The notes: generated by a model not told the origin, from the sequence alone. Positions 35,310 to 45,065 are shown, counted from the stretch's first letter. The stretch: DNA of 53,462 nt from an uncultured bacterium (GCA_900551915.1 URXT01000013.1:1-53462), one strand, 5' to 3'. Numbers and translations are program-made.

Positions 35310-36047
35310 TTGTTTTATTTTGATAAAATTAACGGCAAAACTATAATGAAATCTGATATTTTAGACGGGGTTGAACATTTTTTTACAACAAGAGAAAGTG
35401 TGATTAAAAGTAAAGAGGATGATTTTCAAAACCTTGTTGCGGGAAATAAAAAAATGTTCTGTGAAGTTCTCGAGATTGCTCCTGAGAACTTCATTAATCC
35501 GTCTCAAACGCATTCTGTAAATATTGAAGCTGCACGTATTGGAAAATCAGATTATCCTGACTGCGACGGGTTGATTTTGACAAACAAAGAGCAGGCTGTG
35601 TTTTTGAACTTTGCAGATTGTACTCCTGTGATAATTTATGATAAAAAACTCAATATTGGTGCAGTTTCACACGCCGGCTGGCGCGGAACCGCCGGAAAAA
35701 TTTCAGTTTTAACCGTTCGAAAAATGGTTGAAGAATTCGGCTCAAAGCTGACGGATTTAAAAGCTGCAATCGGGCCGGCGATTTCATTTTGCTGTTACAA
35801 TGTCGGAGAAGATGTTTTGGAGAAACTTCTTTCAACTATTTCTGATACAGATGGCGTTTGGGAGAACAGAAACGGCGAATATTTTGTGGATTTAAAAGAA
35901 ATTAACCGGCGTCAGCTTAATGAAGCCGGAGTTGAACAGGTTGATGTCTGTCCGTATTGTACGGTTTGTGATAATGATATGTTCTTTTCATACAGAAAAG
36001 AACAGGCCACTACAAACCGTCACAGCGCTGTATTAAAGCTGAAATAA
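35310..36047 (+). CDS. pgeF: Polyphenol oxidase/YfiH-family protein (PgeF)
   Basis: A 245-aa protein of the DUF152/YfiH family. Conserved metal or catalytic residues are visible: QTHSVN (His), DCTPV, SHAGWRGTAGK (His) and ISFCCYNVGEDV (Cys). Members are described as purine-nucleoside-active enzymes with multicopper-oxidase-like zinc sites, or as PgeF correcting peptidoglycan synthesis errors; which applies here is unknown. The start is a TTG with AAAGGAGAG just upstream; the next ATG is 36 bp in. Confidence 0.87.
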   Translation: MFYFDKINGKTIMKSDILDGVEHFFTTRESVIKSKEDDFQNLVAGNKKMFCEVLEIAPENFINPSQTHSVNIEAARIGKSDYPDCDGLILTNKEQAVFLNFADCTPVIIYDKKLNIGAVSHAGWRGTAGKISVLTVRKMVEEFGSKLTDLKAAIGPAISFCCYNVGEDVLEKLLSTISDTDGVWENRNGEYFVDLKEINRRQLNEAGVEQVDVCPYCTVCDNDMFFSYRKEQATTNRHSAVLKLK

Positions 36048-36051
36048 CTTT

Positions 36052-36633
36052 TTAAACTCCGGCGGTTTTGTATACAAAATTCTCCAATAATTCATGTCCG
36101 AATTCGGTCAAAATCGCTTCCGGATGATATTGAACCCCGAAAATAGGAAGTGTTTTATGCGCAATTCCCATTATTAAACCGTTTTCGGTTTTCGCTGTGA
36201 TTTCGAGTTCTTCCGGAAAACAGGAACGCTCAACAATCAGCGAATGATAGCGGGTTGCCTTGAAATTCTGTGCAAGTCCGTTGAAAATCCCTTTTTGATT
36301 ATGAATTATTTTTGAAACTTTGCCGTGAGTCGGCTTTTCATCTTTTATAATTTTGCCGCCGAAAAATTGTGCAATGCACTGATGCCCGAGACAAATTCCG
36401 AGGATTTTTTTGCTTTTGTAAAAATGCGCAAGTGCTGGTATGCAAATCCCTGCGGTGTCAGGGTTGCCGGCGCCGGGCGAAAGGATTAAATGTTCAAAAT
36501 CCATTGCAGTAAGTTCTTTTATCGTAATTTTATCGTTCTCAAAAACCTCAACTTCAGCACCGATTTCCAGTAAATATTGAACTATGTTAAAGGTGAATGA
36601 ATCATAATTGTCAATCATAATTATCGGTTTCAA
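36052..36633 (-). CDS. pabA: Glutamine amidotransferase PabA/TrpG
   Basis: A 193-aa class-I glutaminase giving ammonia to the chorismate enzyme. The triad is GICLGHQCIAQFFGG (Cys), with His and Glu in YHPEAILTEFG. It opens with IMIDNYDSFTFN. The start is a TTG at 36633 with a perfect GGAGG seven bases upstream; its TTGA overlaps the stop of pabB-pabC, so the two are coupled. Pairing with PabB-PabC points to para-aminobenzoate synthesis rather than tryptophan. Confidence 0.9.
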   Translation of the reverse strand: MKPIIMIDNYDSFTFNIVQYLLEIGAEVEVFENDKITIKELTAMDFEHLILSPGAGNPDTAGICIPALAHFYKSKKILGICLGHQCIAQFFGGKIIKDEKPTHGKVSKIIHNQKGIFNGLAQNFKATRYHSLIVERSCFPEELEITAKTENGLIMGIAHKTLPIFGVQYHPEAILTEFGHELLENFVYKTAGV

Positions 36634-38285
36634 AATCGCACCTCCACGCAGCCTCGAACGGAATTTACACAAAAGATTCTATCTGCGTTTTCTAAATCGG
36701 ATTTGAAAAGAATTTTTTCTTCAATATTTTTCATATTTTTTAAATAAATTCCGTCGAGCCGTCCGCATTTTATCGGCGGAGTGAAAAGTTTTCCGTTCTT
36801 TTCAATTATAATATTGCTTCGTGCGCCCTCGGTGATTTCATTATTTTCGTTGTAGAAAATCACATCAAAAACTTCATTGTTTCGGATTTTTTCATAAGCT
36901 TTTTCAAACCAGGGTTTAAAATTTGTTTTGTGATAAAGAAAAATATTTTTGCTGTTGACCGGCGTTTCGCTGAAAATTATTTTGTTATTGGAATTCGGCT
37001 TAAGTTCTTTTAATTCAAATTCAAATTCGCCTTTTTTAGAATAAAGCACCCGAAGAATTCCGTTGTTGATTTTTTGAGAAAGTTGAACCTTTTCAGTGTT
37101 GTCAAAGAAAATTTTCGGTACAGGAAAGCCTAAAGTTTTTGCTGATTTTGACAGTCTTTCAAAATGTTCTTTTTCAAATAAAATTTTGCCGTTTTTCACC
37201 AGCATTGTTTCAATGAGATTGAAATCAGGCTGTAAAAACTTCATTTTCGTAAAAACCTCCTCCCATTCGTCTTTTGCAAGGCTGTCCCAGACGATTGCCC
37301 CGCCTGCACGATATTTAAAAACTTTTTCATCCTTTTGACGCTGCAAAATCCGGATTGGAACGCTGAAAACACATTTTTCCGGTGATAAAATTCCGATTGC
37401 GCCGCAATAAACATTTCTTTTGCCTTTTTCTATTTTGTCGATAATTTTCATTGTGCTGATTTTTGGGGCGCCCGTGATTGAGCCGCATGGAAAAATGCTT
37501 TTGAAAACTTCGTATAAACTAGTGTCTTCATTGAGTTCAGCGGTGATTTCAGAAGTCATTTGATGAAGAGTTTTGTGTGTTTCAATCGAAAAAAGTTTTT
37601 TAACTTTGACAGAACCGGTTTTTGCAATACGCCCAAGGTCGTTTCGCAGCAAATCCACTATCATAACATTTTCAGCGCGGTTTTTGATATCGTTTTTTAA
37701 GAATTCTATGTTGGTTAAATCTTCCTCTTTTGTTTTGCCGCGCGCAATTGTTCCTTTCATCGGGCGTGTAAGAATTTTGCCGTTCTCGATTTCAAAAAAC
37801 AATTCGGGCGAAAAAGATAAAATTGTGTCAAACTCATTTTTAAAAAACGCATTGAATGGCGTTTTTTGCCTTTCTAAAAGTGAATTATAAAGTGCCAGCT
37901 CACTGCCATTGTATTCAACATTGAAATCCATCGTGTAATTGACTTCGTAGGTGTTTCCGTTCGCAATTTCCTCTTTGATTTTATTTATTGCACTGTCATA
38001 TTCTTCAAAATCGATTGTAGGAACAGGATTTATTTTAATTTCTTCTGCAGGTTCCGGTGAAAATTCCTCAAACTCCTCAAAAACTTCAAAATACAAAAGC
38101 GGAAGCGGATATGAAAAATTTTCGTCTGAAAAAATATTTTTCATTTCATATCTGCAATATCCGACAAGAAAATATTTTTTCCTGAGCCTTTCAATCTCGT
38201 CAAAGGCAGTTTTGACTTCGCTTGATGTGAATGCGCAAAGAATTTTTACAGGGTTTTTAAAAATTTTGTCACCGTAAATTGTCAT
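36630..38285 (-). CDS. pabB: Fused PabB-PabC (aminodeoxychorismate synthase I / lyase)
   Basis: A 551-aa fusion. The N-terminal two thirds are a chorismate-binding PabB domain: ENVMIVDLLRNDLGR, IFPCGSITGAPK and GKRNVYCGAIGIL. The last 200 residues are a class-IV aminotransferase (PabC) domain with EGARSNIIIEKNGKLFTPP and a Lys in FLYHKTNFKPW. Together with PabA it makes para-aminobenzoate for folate in two steps. The ATG at 38285 is only a few bases from a TATACT box, so the transcript may be leaderless; an upstream TTG at 38312 is the alternative. Confidence 0.9.
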   Translation of the reverse strand: MTIYGDKIFKNPVKILCAFTSSEVKTAFDEIERLRKKYFLVGYCRYEMKNIFSDENFSYPLPLLYFEVFEEFEEFSPEPAEEIKINPVPTIDFEEYDSAINKIKEEIANGNTYEVNYTMDFNVEYNGSELALYNSLLERQKTPFNAFFKNEFDTILSFSPELFFEIENGKILTRPMKGTIARGKTKEEDLTNIEFLKNDIKNRAENVMIVDLLRNDLGRIAKTGSVKVKKLFSIETHKTLHQMTSEITAELNEDTSLYEVFKSIFPCGSITGAPKISTMKIIDKIEKGKRNVYCGAIGILSPEKCVFSVPIRILQRQKDEKVFKYRAGGAIVWDSLAKDEWEEVFTKMKFLQPDFNLIETMLVKNGKILFEKEHFERLSKSAKTLGFPVPKIFFDNTEKVQLSQKINNGILRVLYSKKGEFEFELKELKPNSNNKIIFSETPVNSKNIFLYHKTNFKPWFEKAYEKIRNNEVFDVIFYNENNEITEGARSNIIIEKNGKLFTPPIKCGRLDGIYLKNMKNIEEKILFKSDLENADRIFCVNSVRGCVEVRF

Positions 38286-38337
38286 GATTAAAGTATAATA
38301 AAAAATCAGCAAGGAGGTTAGAAATTTTAAAAAAATA

Positions 38338-38346
38338 TGTTATAAT
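38338..38346 (+). promoter_or_regulatory. Extended -10 element of the 38381 gene
   Basis: TGTTATAAT, the same nonamer as ahead of ispF and tyrA, sits about 35 bp ahead of the chosen ATG. Confidence 0.45.
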
Positions 38347-38380
38347 TTTTTCAATGGATTAGATGGCTGAAAGGATTTTT

Positions 38381-39574
38381 ATGAAGCAAACTGTTTTTAT
38401 AACATTATCTGTTTTGATTTTTATAATATTTTTATATTCATTTACAAGAAAACCTGCGGCTTCTGCTTCTGAAGGTAAAAATGGTCTTGATAATGCAATT
38501 CAGCTTGCGATTTATTATATACAAAACAGCACGCGTGAAAACGGAAGGTTCGTATACCATTCTAACGTAAATCCCGAAATTAAATACAGAGATGTTAAAT
38601 ATAACGCATTAAGACATGCCGGAACTCTATATTCTATGTATCTTTGCGAAAGAGTTTTAAACGACAATACTTTGCGCGAAAAAAGATATTTAGCTTCAAA
38701 GTATTTTGTAGAAAATTATGTAAAACAAATTTCTCCTGATATGTATGCGGTTGTGTCAAAACCGTCAGAAGAGAAGCTGGAATACCCGCAGGCAAAAGTC
38801 GGCGGCACAGGCCTTGCTTTAATAGGGCTTTCAAATCTTTATCCGGAAGGCAAAATTGATTTAAAAATTTTAAGAGGTTTGGGCAATTTTACTGTTTATA
38901 TGCAAAAACCTGACGGGAGTTTTTATTCAAAATATAACGTACCGCAGCGGGAAAAAGATGACAAATTCGTTTCGCTTTATTATCCCGGTGAAGTTGCTTA
39001 CGGCTTGCTTTTCCTGTATGAAGTTGACCCTGACAAAAAATGGCTTGAAACTTCTAAAAAAGCACTTTTATATCTTGCAAATTCAAGAAAAGATGCAGGA
39101 TTAAATGTTCCGTTTGACCATTGGGCTATGCTTGCCACAAAAAAACTTTTTGAAACTCCTGATAATGGCTTGACAGAAGAGCAAAAAGTGCTTTTGCAAA
39201 AGCATGCAGAACAAATGGCAAATTATATTCTTCCTAAACAGATCACTGATAAAGGAAATACTTATCGCGGCGGGTTTGTTGAAAATGTGCGTTTATGCAG
39301 TATTGGAACAATTATGGAAGGGCTTGTTGCAATATATTACTGCACGGACGATAAAAAGTTAAAAGAAAAAATTCTTAAGGCCTTAAATCTTGGAACGGAT
39401 TTTCTGAGCCGTTTTCAGGTTAAAGACGGTGAGCGCAGGGGCGGAATCCCGACAGATGCTTATTGGAAACTTTCAAATTCAAATGACAAATCCAAGGTAA
39501 TTCGAATTGATAATGTTCAGCATGTTTTATCGGCTTGGATTACCTACGGCCAAATTTCAGCAGAAAAAGAATAG
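38381..39574 (+). CDS. Membrane-anchored alpha/alpha-toroid protein
   Basis: A 397-aa protein. A single N-terminal hydrophobic segment (about 4-24) acts as an export anchor. The rest looks like a six-hairpin alpha toroid of the kind found in glycoside hydrolases, polysaccharide lyases and N-acylglucosamine epimerases: repeated GGTGLALIGLSNLYPEG, YPGEVAYGLLFLYEVDP and GTIMEGLVAIYYC elements. DGSFYSKY and DHWAML may line a pocket. The substrate is unknown; cell-envelope carbohydrate work is a fair inference. The ATG at 38381 has an AAAGGA ribosome site; 38363 is an alternative. Confidence 0.65.
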   Translation: MKQTVFITLSVLIFIIFLYSFTRKPAASASEGKNGLDNAIQLAIYYIQNSTRENGRFVYHSNVNPEIKYRDVKYNALRHAGTLYSMYLCERVLNDNTLREKRYLASKYFVENYVKQISPDMYAVVSKPSEEKLEYPQAKVGGTGLALIGLSNLYPEGKIDLKILRGLGNFTVYMQKPDGSFYSKYNVPQREKDDKFVSLYYPGEVAYGLLFLYEVDPDKKWLETSKKALLYLANSRKDAGLNVPFDHWAMLATKKLFETPDNGLTEEQKVLLQKHAEQMANYILPKQITDKGNTYRGGFVENVRLCSIGTIMEGLVAIYYCTDDKKLKEKILKALNLGTDFLSRFQVKDGERRGGIPTDAYWKLSNSNDKSKVIRIDNVQHVLSAWITYGQISAEKE

Positions 39575-39706
39575 TATAGAATGATTTAAATTGCCTGCAA
39601 GCTTAATTACAAAAAAAGTTATTCATGTTAGACTTGTTTTGAAAGTGAAGCGCGGAGGTTTTGCGCGGCACCGGCTGTATTAATCTGTAAGTAAAAGAGG
39701 TAAATA

Positions 39707-41017
39707 ATGAAAGTTGCATTGCTAAATCACGGATGTGCGAAAAATCTTGTTGACAGTGAATTAATGCTCGGGCTTTTGGCTCAAAAAGGGCATGAAATTA
39801 CGCTCGATGAAAACGAGGCGCAAATTGTTATTGTAAATACCTGTTCTTTCATTCACGATGCCGAAAAAGAGTCTGTTCAATCAATTCTTCAGATGATTAA
39901 TGAAGGGAAAAAAGTTATCGTCACCGGCTGCCTTCCCCAAAAGCACAAGGCTGAATTGAAAAAAGCTATTCCTGAAGTTGCTGCAATGCTCGGCACTTCT
40001 GATATAAGTGAAATTGTTAATGTAATCAATCGTATTGCCGACGAGAAAACCGACGAATATATTGAAAAGATTTCTGAAAAGCCGGAATATATTTATCCGG
40101 AAGAAATTGAACGCCAGCAGATTACAATGGGGGCAAGCTCATATCTGAAAATAGCTGACGGCTGTAATTATCACTGCGGCTATTGCATAATTCCCCAGCT
40201 GAGAGGGGCTTATCATTCCAGAACTATTGAAAATATTGTCCAGGAAGCAAAAAAACTCGTGAAAAAAGCTGTAACAGAGATTGATTTGATTGCTCAGGAT
40301 ACAACAAGTTACGGGATTGATATTTACGGCAAAACTTCGCTTGCAAAACTTCTTGAAGAGCTTAACAAAATTGAAGGGCTTTCCTGGATTAGAATTATGT
40401 ACGCATACCCGTCGCAGTTGAACGACGAACTTATCCACGCTATTGCAAAACTCGATAAAGTAGTTAAATATATAGACTTGCCGCTGCAGCATTCAGATGC
40501 GCAGATTTTAGAGGCTATGAGAAGGCCGGTTTTTGATTATGAAGTTTTGATTAACAAACTCCGTGACAAAATCCCTGGTGTTGCAATTAGAACAGCATTT
40601 ATCGTCGGATATCCGGGTGAAACTGACGAACAGTTTGAACATCTTTACAATTTTGTTGAAAAAATGCGCTTTGACAGAATGGGCGTTTTTGAATATTCCC
40701 GTGAAAAAAATACAGTTTCTTATGACATGTCAAATCAGGTTCCTAAAAAGGTTAAACACGAACGTTACAAAAAGTTAATGGCGCTTCAGCAGAAGATTTC
40801 TTTAGAATTAAATCAGGCAAAAGTCGGAAAAGAAATTCCGTGTATTGTTGAAGGCTTTACAGACGACGGTGTGATTATAATGCGTTCATACGCAGATGCG
40901 CCGGAAATCGATGGGCTTGTTTATGCAAAATCCGACAGACCGGTTGTTCCGGGTGATGTGGAAAACGTTTTGATAGAACGCGCAGACGAATACGATTTGT
41001 TCGGAAAAATCGTTTAA
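39707..41017 (+). CDS. rimO: Ribosomal protein S12 methylthiotransferase RimO
   Basis: A 436-aa radical-SAM methylthiotransferase. The N-terminal MTTase domain has the second-cluster cysteines (HGCAKNLVDSE, NTCSF and TGCLPQ), the radical core has DGCNYHCGYCIIP (C-x3-C-x2-C) and LPLQHSDAQILEAMRR, and the C-terminal TRAM domain is present. HGCAKNLVDSE is the RimO version rather than MiaB. It modifies an aspartate of ribosomal protein S12. Ribosome site AAGAGG. Confidence 0.93.
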   Translation: MKVALLNHGCAKNLVDSELMLGLLAQKGHEITLDENEAQIVIVNTCSFIHDAEKESVQSILQMINEGKKVIVTGCLPQKHKAELKKAIPEVAAMLGTSDISEIVNVINRIADEKTDEYIEKISEKPEYIYPEEIERQQITMGASSYLKIADGCNYHCGYCIIPQLRGAYHSRTIENIVQEAKKLVKKAVTEIDLIAQDTTSYGIDIYGKTSLAKLLEELNKIEGLSWIRIMYAYPSQLNDELIHAIAKLDKVVKYIDLPLQHSDAQILEAMRRPVFDYEVLINKLRDKIPGVAIRTAFIVGYPGETDEQFEHLYNFVEKMRFDRMGVFEYSREKNTVSYDMSNQVPKKVKHERYKKLMALQQKISLELNQAKVGKEIPCIVEGFTDDGVIIMRSYADAPEIDGLVYAKSDRPVVPGDVENVLIERADEYDLFGKIV

Positions 41018-41024
41018 GCACATC

Positions 41025-41309
41025 TTACTTATGCTTATAAATCTGTTTTGCCCGTTTGACAATACTTTGATAAGTGGGTTCCAAAGCCTTTACTGCCATG
41101 TGGCAATCGCGCGCAATTTTTGCACAAAGGCAGGTGCATCCATATGATATCAACATATGAGGCAGCTGATGAGACATTGCATTGTCAATTCCAACTTTAA
41201 GATTTATCCCGGAAGCCAGTATTGATAAATTTCTCAGTTTTTTATCGTGTTTATATTTCCTTGTTACCATAAATTTTGAGGTATCTAAATTATTTATATT
41301 TATTTTCAT
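41025..41309 (-). CDS. Small Cys-containing protein
   Basis: A 94-aa protein of unknown function. It starts MKININN and carries a Lys/Arg-rich N-terminal third, a central hydrophobic stretch and a Cys cluster YGCTCLCAKIARDC near residues 58-72, possibly for metal or disulphide. An ATG at 41333 (adding eight residues) has a distant GAGG and is the alternative start. It is convergent with rimO (7 bp) and divergent from the flippase gene. Low sequence complexity makes the call tentative. Confidence 0.45.
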   Translation of the reverse strand: MKININNLDTSKFMVTRKYKHDKKLRNLSILASGINLKVGIDNAMSHQLPHMLISYGCTCLCAKIARDCHMAVKALEPTYQSIVKRAKQIYKHK

Positions 41310-41418
41310 AATATATATATAAAATTCAGACATAAATTTTTTTGCTACCTCACCTCTGGCGTAAACCGAAATTTTATAGTAATATAAATTTAGTTTAAGT
41401 TTATATGGAATTATAATT

Positions 41419-42873
41419 ATGAAGTTTGCGGAAGATAAGGCGGTTGATAAAGAGCAGTTAAATGCAATATTTAAAGATATTGTGAAATATTCACCGTCCA
41501 AGCTTTGCGGCATGCTCGGAAACGCCTTAATTGTTCCGGTTTACACACACCTGTTGCTTCCTGAACAATACGGGCTTTATTCGCTTTCAATCGCATTTTT
41601 GTCATTTTTATGCATAATTTTTTCAGATTGGGTCGGGCTTTCAGGTTTAAGATTTTTCCGTTCTTTTCAGCTTGCGGATGAGCTGCCAAAATATCTTTCC
41701 ATGCTTGTGACAATATTAGTGTTTAATATTTGTACAATGTTTGTCTTTGCGTTTCTGTTCCGGCATAACTTTTACGACTTTTTTAATATTCAGCCGAAAT
41801 ATTTCTTCTGTATTTTGCTTTTGATTATTCCGGTTGCAATAAGGGCTCTTTTGTTCCAGCTTTTGAGAGCGCAATTGAAGTCCATTTCCTTCACTTTTTC
41901 AACCATTATCAATCAGATTTTGACAATGGGACTTTCGATATTAATAATTAAATTCTTTAACCTTGGCGCACTTTCATTGCTTCTCGGTATGGGAATTTCA
42001 ATAACTTTAATTGATATTTTGCTAATTTACCAGAGCGGAATTTTGAAGTATTTCAGAAAGCCGAACTTGCAGTGGAAAGTTCTTTTGCCGATGTTTCAGT
42101 ATGGAATTCCGATTGCTGCAACTTCTTTAAGCGCATGGGTCATAAATCAAAGCAACAAATTTATTATGAACAGCATAAGCGGCTTTAAAGAAGTCGGGCT
42201 TGTGGGCGTTGCGTATGGTTTGACGCTTCCGCTTTTTATGACGATTTTTTCAATTATTACAGTTGCTGCCGTTCCGAGAATTTTTAACATGTTTGAAGAA
42301 AAAGCCGATGTCCGCCCGATAATTACGCGTTTTACAGGATATTTTCTGGTGGTTTCGCTCCCGATGATTGTGCTTGTCTCAATTTATTCACCGCAGTTTG
42401 TAGATATGCTTGCAAACACAAAATTCCATGAAGCTTACAGATTAATCCCGTATTTTGCCTTCGGATGTTTCTTTATGGCGTTGTCGGATTATACAACTCT
42501 TCAATACCACCTTGCTAATAAAACTTATATTGATTTTATTTTGAAATTGATTTCAGGTATTGTTGGAATTGTAGCTAATATAGTATTGATTCCGAAAATG
42601 GGACTAGAGGGCGCGGGTATTGCAACCTTAAGCGCCAATTTCATTTACTTTTTCTTAAGCTCGGTTATAAGAATTCCAACTCTTGAACTTTATTGTCCGG
42701 TAAGAACAATTCTTCGGATGGGAGTTTCATTTATACCATTTGTTGTGTTGTATTACTGCTTTAAACAAACTCCGTATATCCCCGCATTAGCGCAAATGCT
42801 TATTTTGATGGGTGTATTTTACGCAAGCTATTGGCTTGTAAGCAGAACAATTCTCAAGCGGCCTGTTGCGTAG
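41419..42873 (+). CDS. Polysaccharide flippase (MATE/Wzx superfamily)
   Basis: A 484-aa membrane protein with about 12-14 hydrophobic helices of the PST/MVF flippase type (opening KYSPSKLCGMLGNALIVPVYTHLLLPEQYGLYSL, and a later PKMGLEGAGIATLSANFIYFFLS repeat). Such proteins flip lipid-linked sugars or export envelope components. No glycosyltransferases are adjacent, so the substrate cannot be named. It ends 3 bp before the convergent 42877 gene. Confidence 0.85.
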   Translation: MKFAEDKAVDKEQLNAIFKDIVKYSPSKLCGMLGNALIVPVYTHLLLPEQYGLYSLSIAFLSFLCIIFSDWVGLSGLRFFRSFQLADELPKYLSMLVTILVFNICTMFVFAFLFRHNFYDFFNIQPKYFFCILLLIIPVAIRALLFQLLRAQLKSISFTFSTIINQILTMGLSILIIKFFNLGALSLLLGMGISITLIDILLIYQSGILKYFRKPNLQWKVLLPMFQYGIPIAATSLSAWVINQSNKFIMNSISGFKEVGLVGVAYGLTLPLFMTIFSIITVAAVPRIFNMFEEKADVRPIITRFTGYFLVVSLPMIVLVSIYSPQFVDMLANTKFHEAYRLIPYFAFGCFFMALSDYTTLQYHLANKTYIDFILKLISGIVGIVANIVLIPKMGLEGAGIATLSANFIYFFLSSVIRIPTLELYCPVRTILRMGVSFIPFVVLYYCFKQTPYIPALAQMLILMGVFYASYWLVSRTILKRPVA

Positions 42874-42876
42874 CTT

Positions 42877-44874
42877 TTATGCAAACATCCTTGAAAAAGC
42901 TGCCTGTCTTTTGTACATTCTTTCCTGCATGCTGTTGAGTCTTGCAAGAGAAGATGCTGAAACCGGAGCATAAGGAGTTACATTTTGGCCCTTACCTTTA
43001 CCTTGTGATGCTGTTCCTCCGCCTAAAGCTCCAAGTTTAGCACCGGCAGATTGCAAAGTATTACCCCATTTCATCATGTTGTCAAAGGTAAGTAATTTTT
43101 TGCTTTCTTTTTTAACTTCTTCGGCTGCTTGAAGAACAACAGTTGAGGCATTGGCACCTACCTTAATAGTTCCGTTTTTAATGCCCTGTTTAATTGCATC
43201 TTTTGACATTCCGGCAGTAACGTCTTTCGCTGTGGATATTGCGTTTCCAGCATTTGATTTAGCAGCATCTACGAGTGAACCGGAACCTGCTTTGAAGGAT
43301 TCGTTTATTGCCTTTGTAGATTGGCCTTCAAGAGATTGCATTGCGCCGTCTTTTGCAAGTTTTGTGGCTTGTTTTTTGCTGAGGTTGCCCAAACCTTCTC
43401 CAGCCATTTGTTCTTTAACTGCTTCTCTTGCCGCAACACCGGCTGCAAGTTTTTGAGTAGCTTCATTTGCTTTTTCATTTATTTGTTTGAAGGTATTACC
43501 CATTTCTTGAGTACCTTTAACTGCGGTTGCGCCTGCCATAATTGCTGAACCTGCGCTTGTTAAAGCTCCTGCAAGGTTTCCCTGGGCAGCATAACAAGCT
43601 GTTTTAGTTACTCCGGCGGCCAATTGTCCGTATTGACCGACAACTTCAGCAACACTACCGGCTTTTTGCATTACAGTTCCGGCTGCAATCAATGCGGCAC
43701 CTGCTCCAAAACACCAGCTTGTTGCTTGACCGAGTGCCACTAGACCCATACCGGTGTATTTCAGGGCTGTACCAGCTTGTGCCACTGTTGTACTGATTTG
43801 TTCAACTTTGTTTGCTACATTAAGTATTTTATCTGAAGCTTTTTGATTAGATTCAAGGTTGCCCTGAGTCTTTTGGATAGTATTCATATACTTAATGCTT
43901 ACTTTGTGCATTGTTTTAATTTGTTTGTTTGTTTTTGTTTGAAGTTTGCCGATTTTAGCACCGGTAGTTTTCATAGAGGCTGTTTTTGTCGAGATTTGTC
44001 CTTGAAGTTCAGCTATTCTTTGTGCATTCGGGTCATCTTGCTGTTCCTGTTGATATTCGTCAGTTCCGGCAAGTGAAAGTGAAAATGCACTGTTAACGCC
44101 GACTCCTGTGTTATCGCCGGCTGTAAGACTTTGTAATTCAGCTTGTAAGGCATTAATCTGTTGATCTTCATCGTTCATTGTTTCAGTTAATGCAGTAATT
44201 TCTTTTTGATTTTGCTGAATTTCCTTTGTTGAAGCTTTATTTTGTTTTTCTAAAGATTTTTGTTGTTTAATAATATTTTTTTGATCTTTTTGTGCAGCTT
44301 TAGAATATTTATTTGCAGTTTGTGTATTTTTTTCTGTTTCTTTTGTTTGAGCGCTGACATTTTCTTTTTGTGTATTCATGTCAGCAGCCATTTTACGGCC
44401 TTCTGAAGCGCTGATTTTTTTCGCATTCTCCATTGCTTCCTGCTGTTGTGAAGTTTCCTGAGCATTACCTGGGGTTGTTGAAGCTCCGCTAGTTTTTGAG
44501 GAAGATGTGCCGTTTGCAATGTTTTGAAGATTCTGCTGGGATTCATTTTTAGAAAGTTCGTTTTTCTTTTTAATAATCTCTTGTTTTTTCTCGTTCAGCA
44601 AATGCTTAAGGAACGGATTTTGATTTTCAAAATTTTCAATGTCCTGAAGAGCTTTTTGGCATTGAGATTTTGTTTTAAGGTTATCTATGTTAAGCGATTT
44701 AAGGTCGTTAATACTTTTAGGTTCTTCTTTTGTTTCAGTTTTCGGAGCATTGTAAATAGAGCCCTCAGGGGTCATCCAGGACGGCTTTTGAGCCGAAGCG
44801 GTGCCGACGCCTTTTTTTGCAAGCGCCAGTTGTGCTAATTCGGCTTTTGACAGGTTGTTAACGCCGTTTACCAT
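42877..44874 (-). CDS. Large coiled-coil protein with two Gly/Ala-rich hydrophobic segments
   Basis: A 665-aa protein, hydrophilic and Gln/Lys-rich at both ends. A long coiled coil (about 140-360) precedes two Gly/Ala-rich hydrophobic stretches (about 365-405 and 410-455), after which the sequence is helical again, ending with a Met/Arg-rich tail. This layout resembles type III secretion translocators (IpaB/SipB/YopB), although no sequence homology can be claimed. It has no signal peptide. A strong ribosome site (AAGGAGAG) precedes the ATG. Nearby genes are unrelated (flippase, fabI). Confidence 0.75.
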   Translation of the reverse strand: MVNGVNNLSKAELAQLALAKKGVGTASAQKPSWMTPEGSIYNAPKTETKEEPKSINDLKSLNIDNLKTKSQCQKALQDIENFENQNPFLKHLLNEKKQEIIKKKNELSKNESQQNLQNIANGTSSSKTSGASTTPGNAQETSQQQEAMENAKKISASEGRKMAADMNTQKENVSAQTKETEKNTQTANKYSKAAQKDQKNIIKQQKSLEKQNKASTKEIQQNQKEITALTETMNDEDQQINALQAELQSLTAGDNTGVGVNSAFSLSLAGTDEYQQEQQDDPNAQRIAELQGQISTKTASMKTTGAKIGKLQTKTNKQIKTMHKVSIKYMNTIQKTQGNLESNQKASDKILNVANKVEQISTTVAQAGTALKYTGMGLVALGQATSWCFGAGAALIAAGTVMQKAGSVAEVVGQYGQLAAGVTKTACYAAQGNLAGALTSAGSAIMAGATAVKGTQEMGNTFKQINEKANEATQKLAAGVAAREAVKEQMAGEGLGNLSKKQATKLAKDGAMQSLEGQSTKAINESFKAGSGSLVDAAKSNAGNAISTAKDVTAGMSKDAIKQGIKNGTIKVGANASTVVLQAAEEVKKESKKLLTFDNMMKWGNTLQSAGAKLGALGGGTASQGKGKGQNVTPYAPVSASSLARLNSMQERMYKRQAAFSRMFA

Positions 44875-44998
44875 TTGTGTACAGCTCTCCTTATTTTTAA
44901 GCTCTCTTAAATATATAAAAAATATATAAAATGCTTGATTTCAGCATGTTTTGGTTTTGTTACATTTGTTAATAATTCTTTTTTCTTTGACGTTTGAT

Positions 44999-45027
44999 TT
45001 GCTTAAAAAAAATATTTCTGTTAAAAT
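44999..45027 (+). promoter_or_regulatory. Promoter of fabI
   Basis: TTGCTT and TAAAAT are separated by 17 bp; TG two bases before the -10 box (TGTTAAAAT) makes it an extended -10. The fabI ATG is at 45066. Confidence 0.5.
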
Positions 45028-45065
45028 CAAATTTGTAAAAAGTTATTGATGAGGGAGAAAATCTT

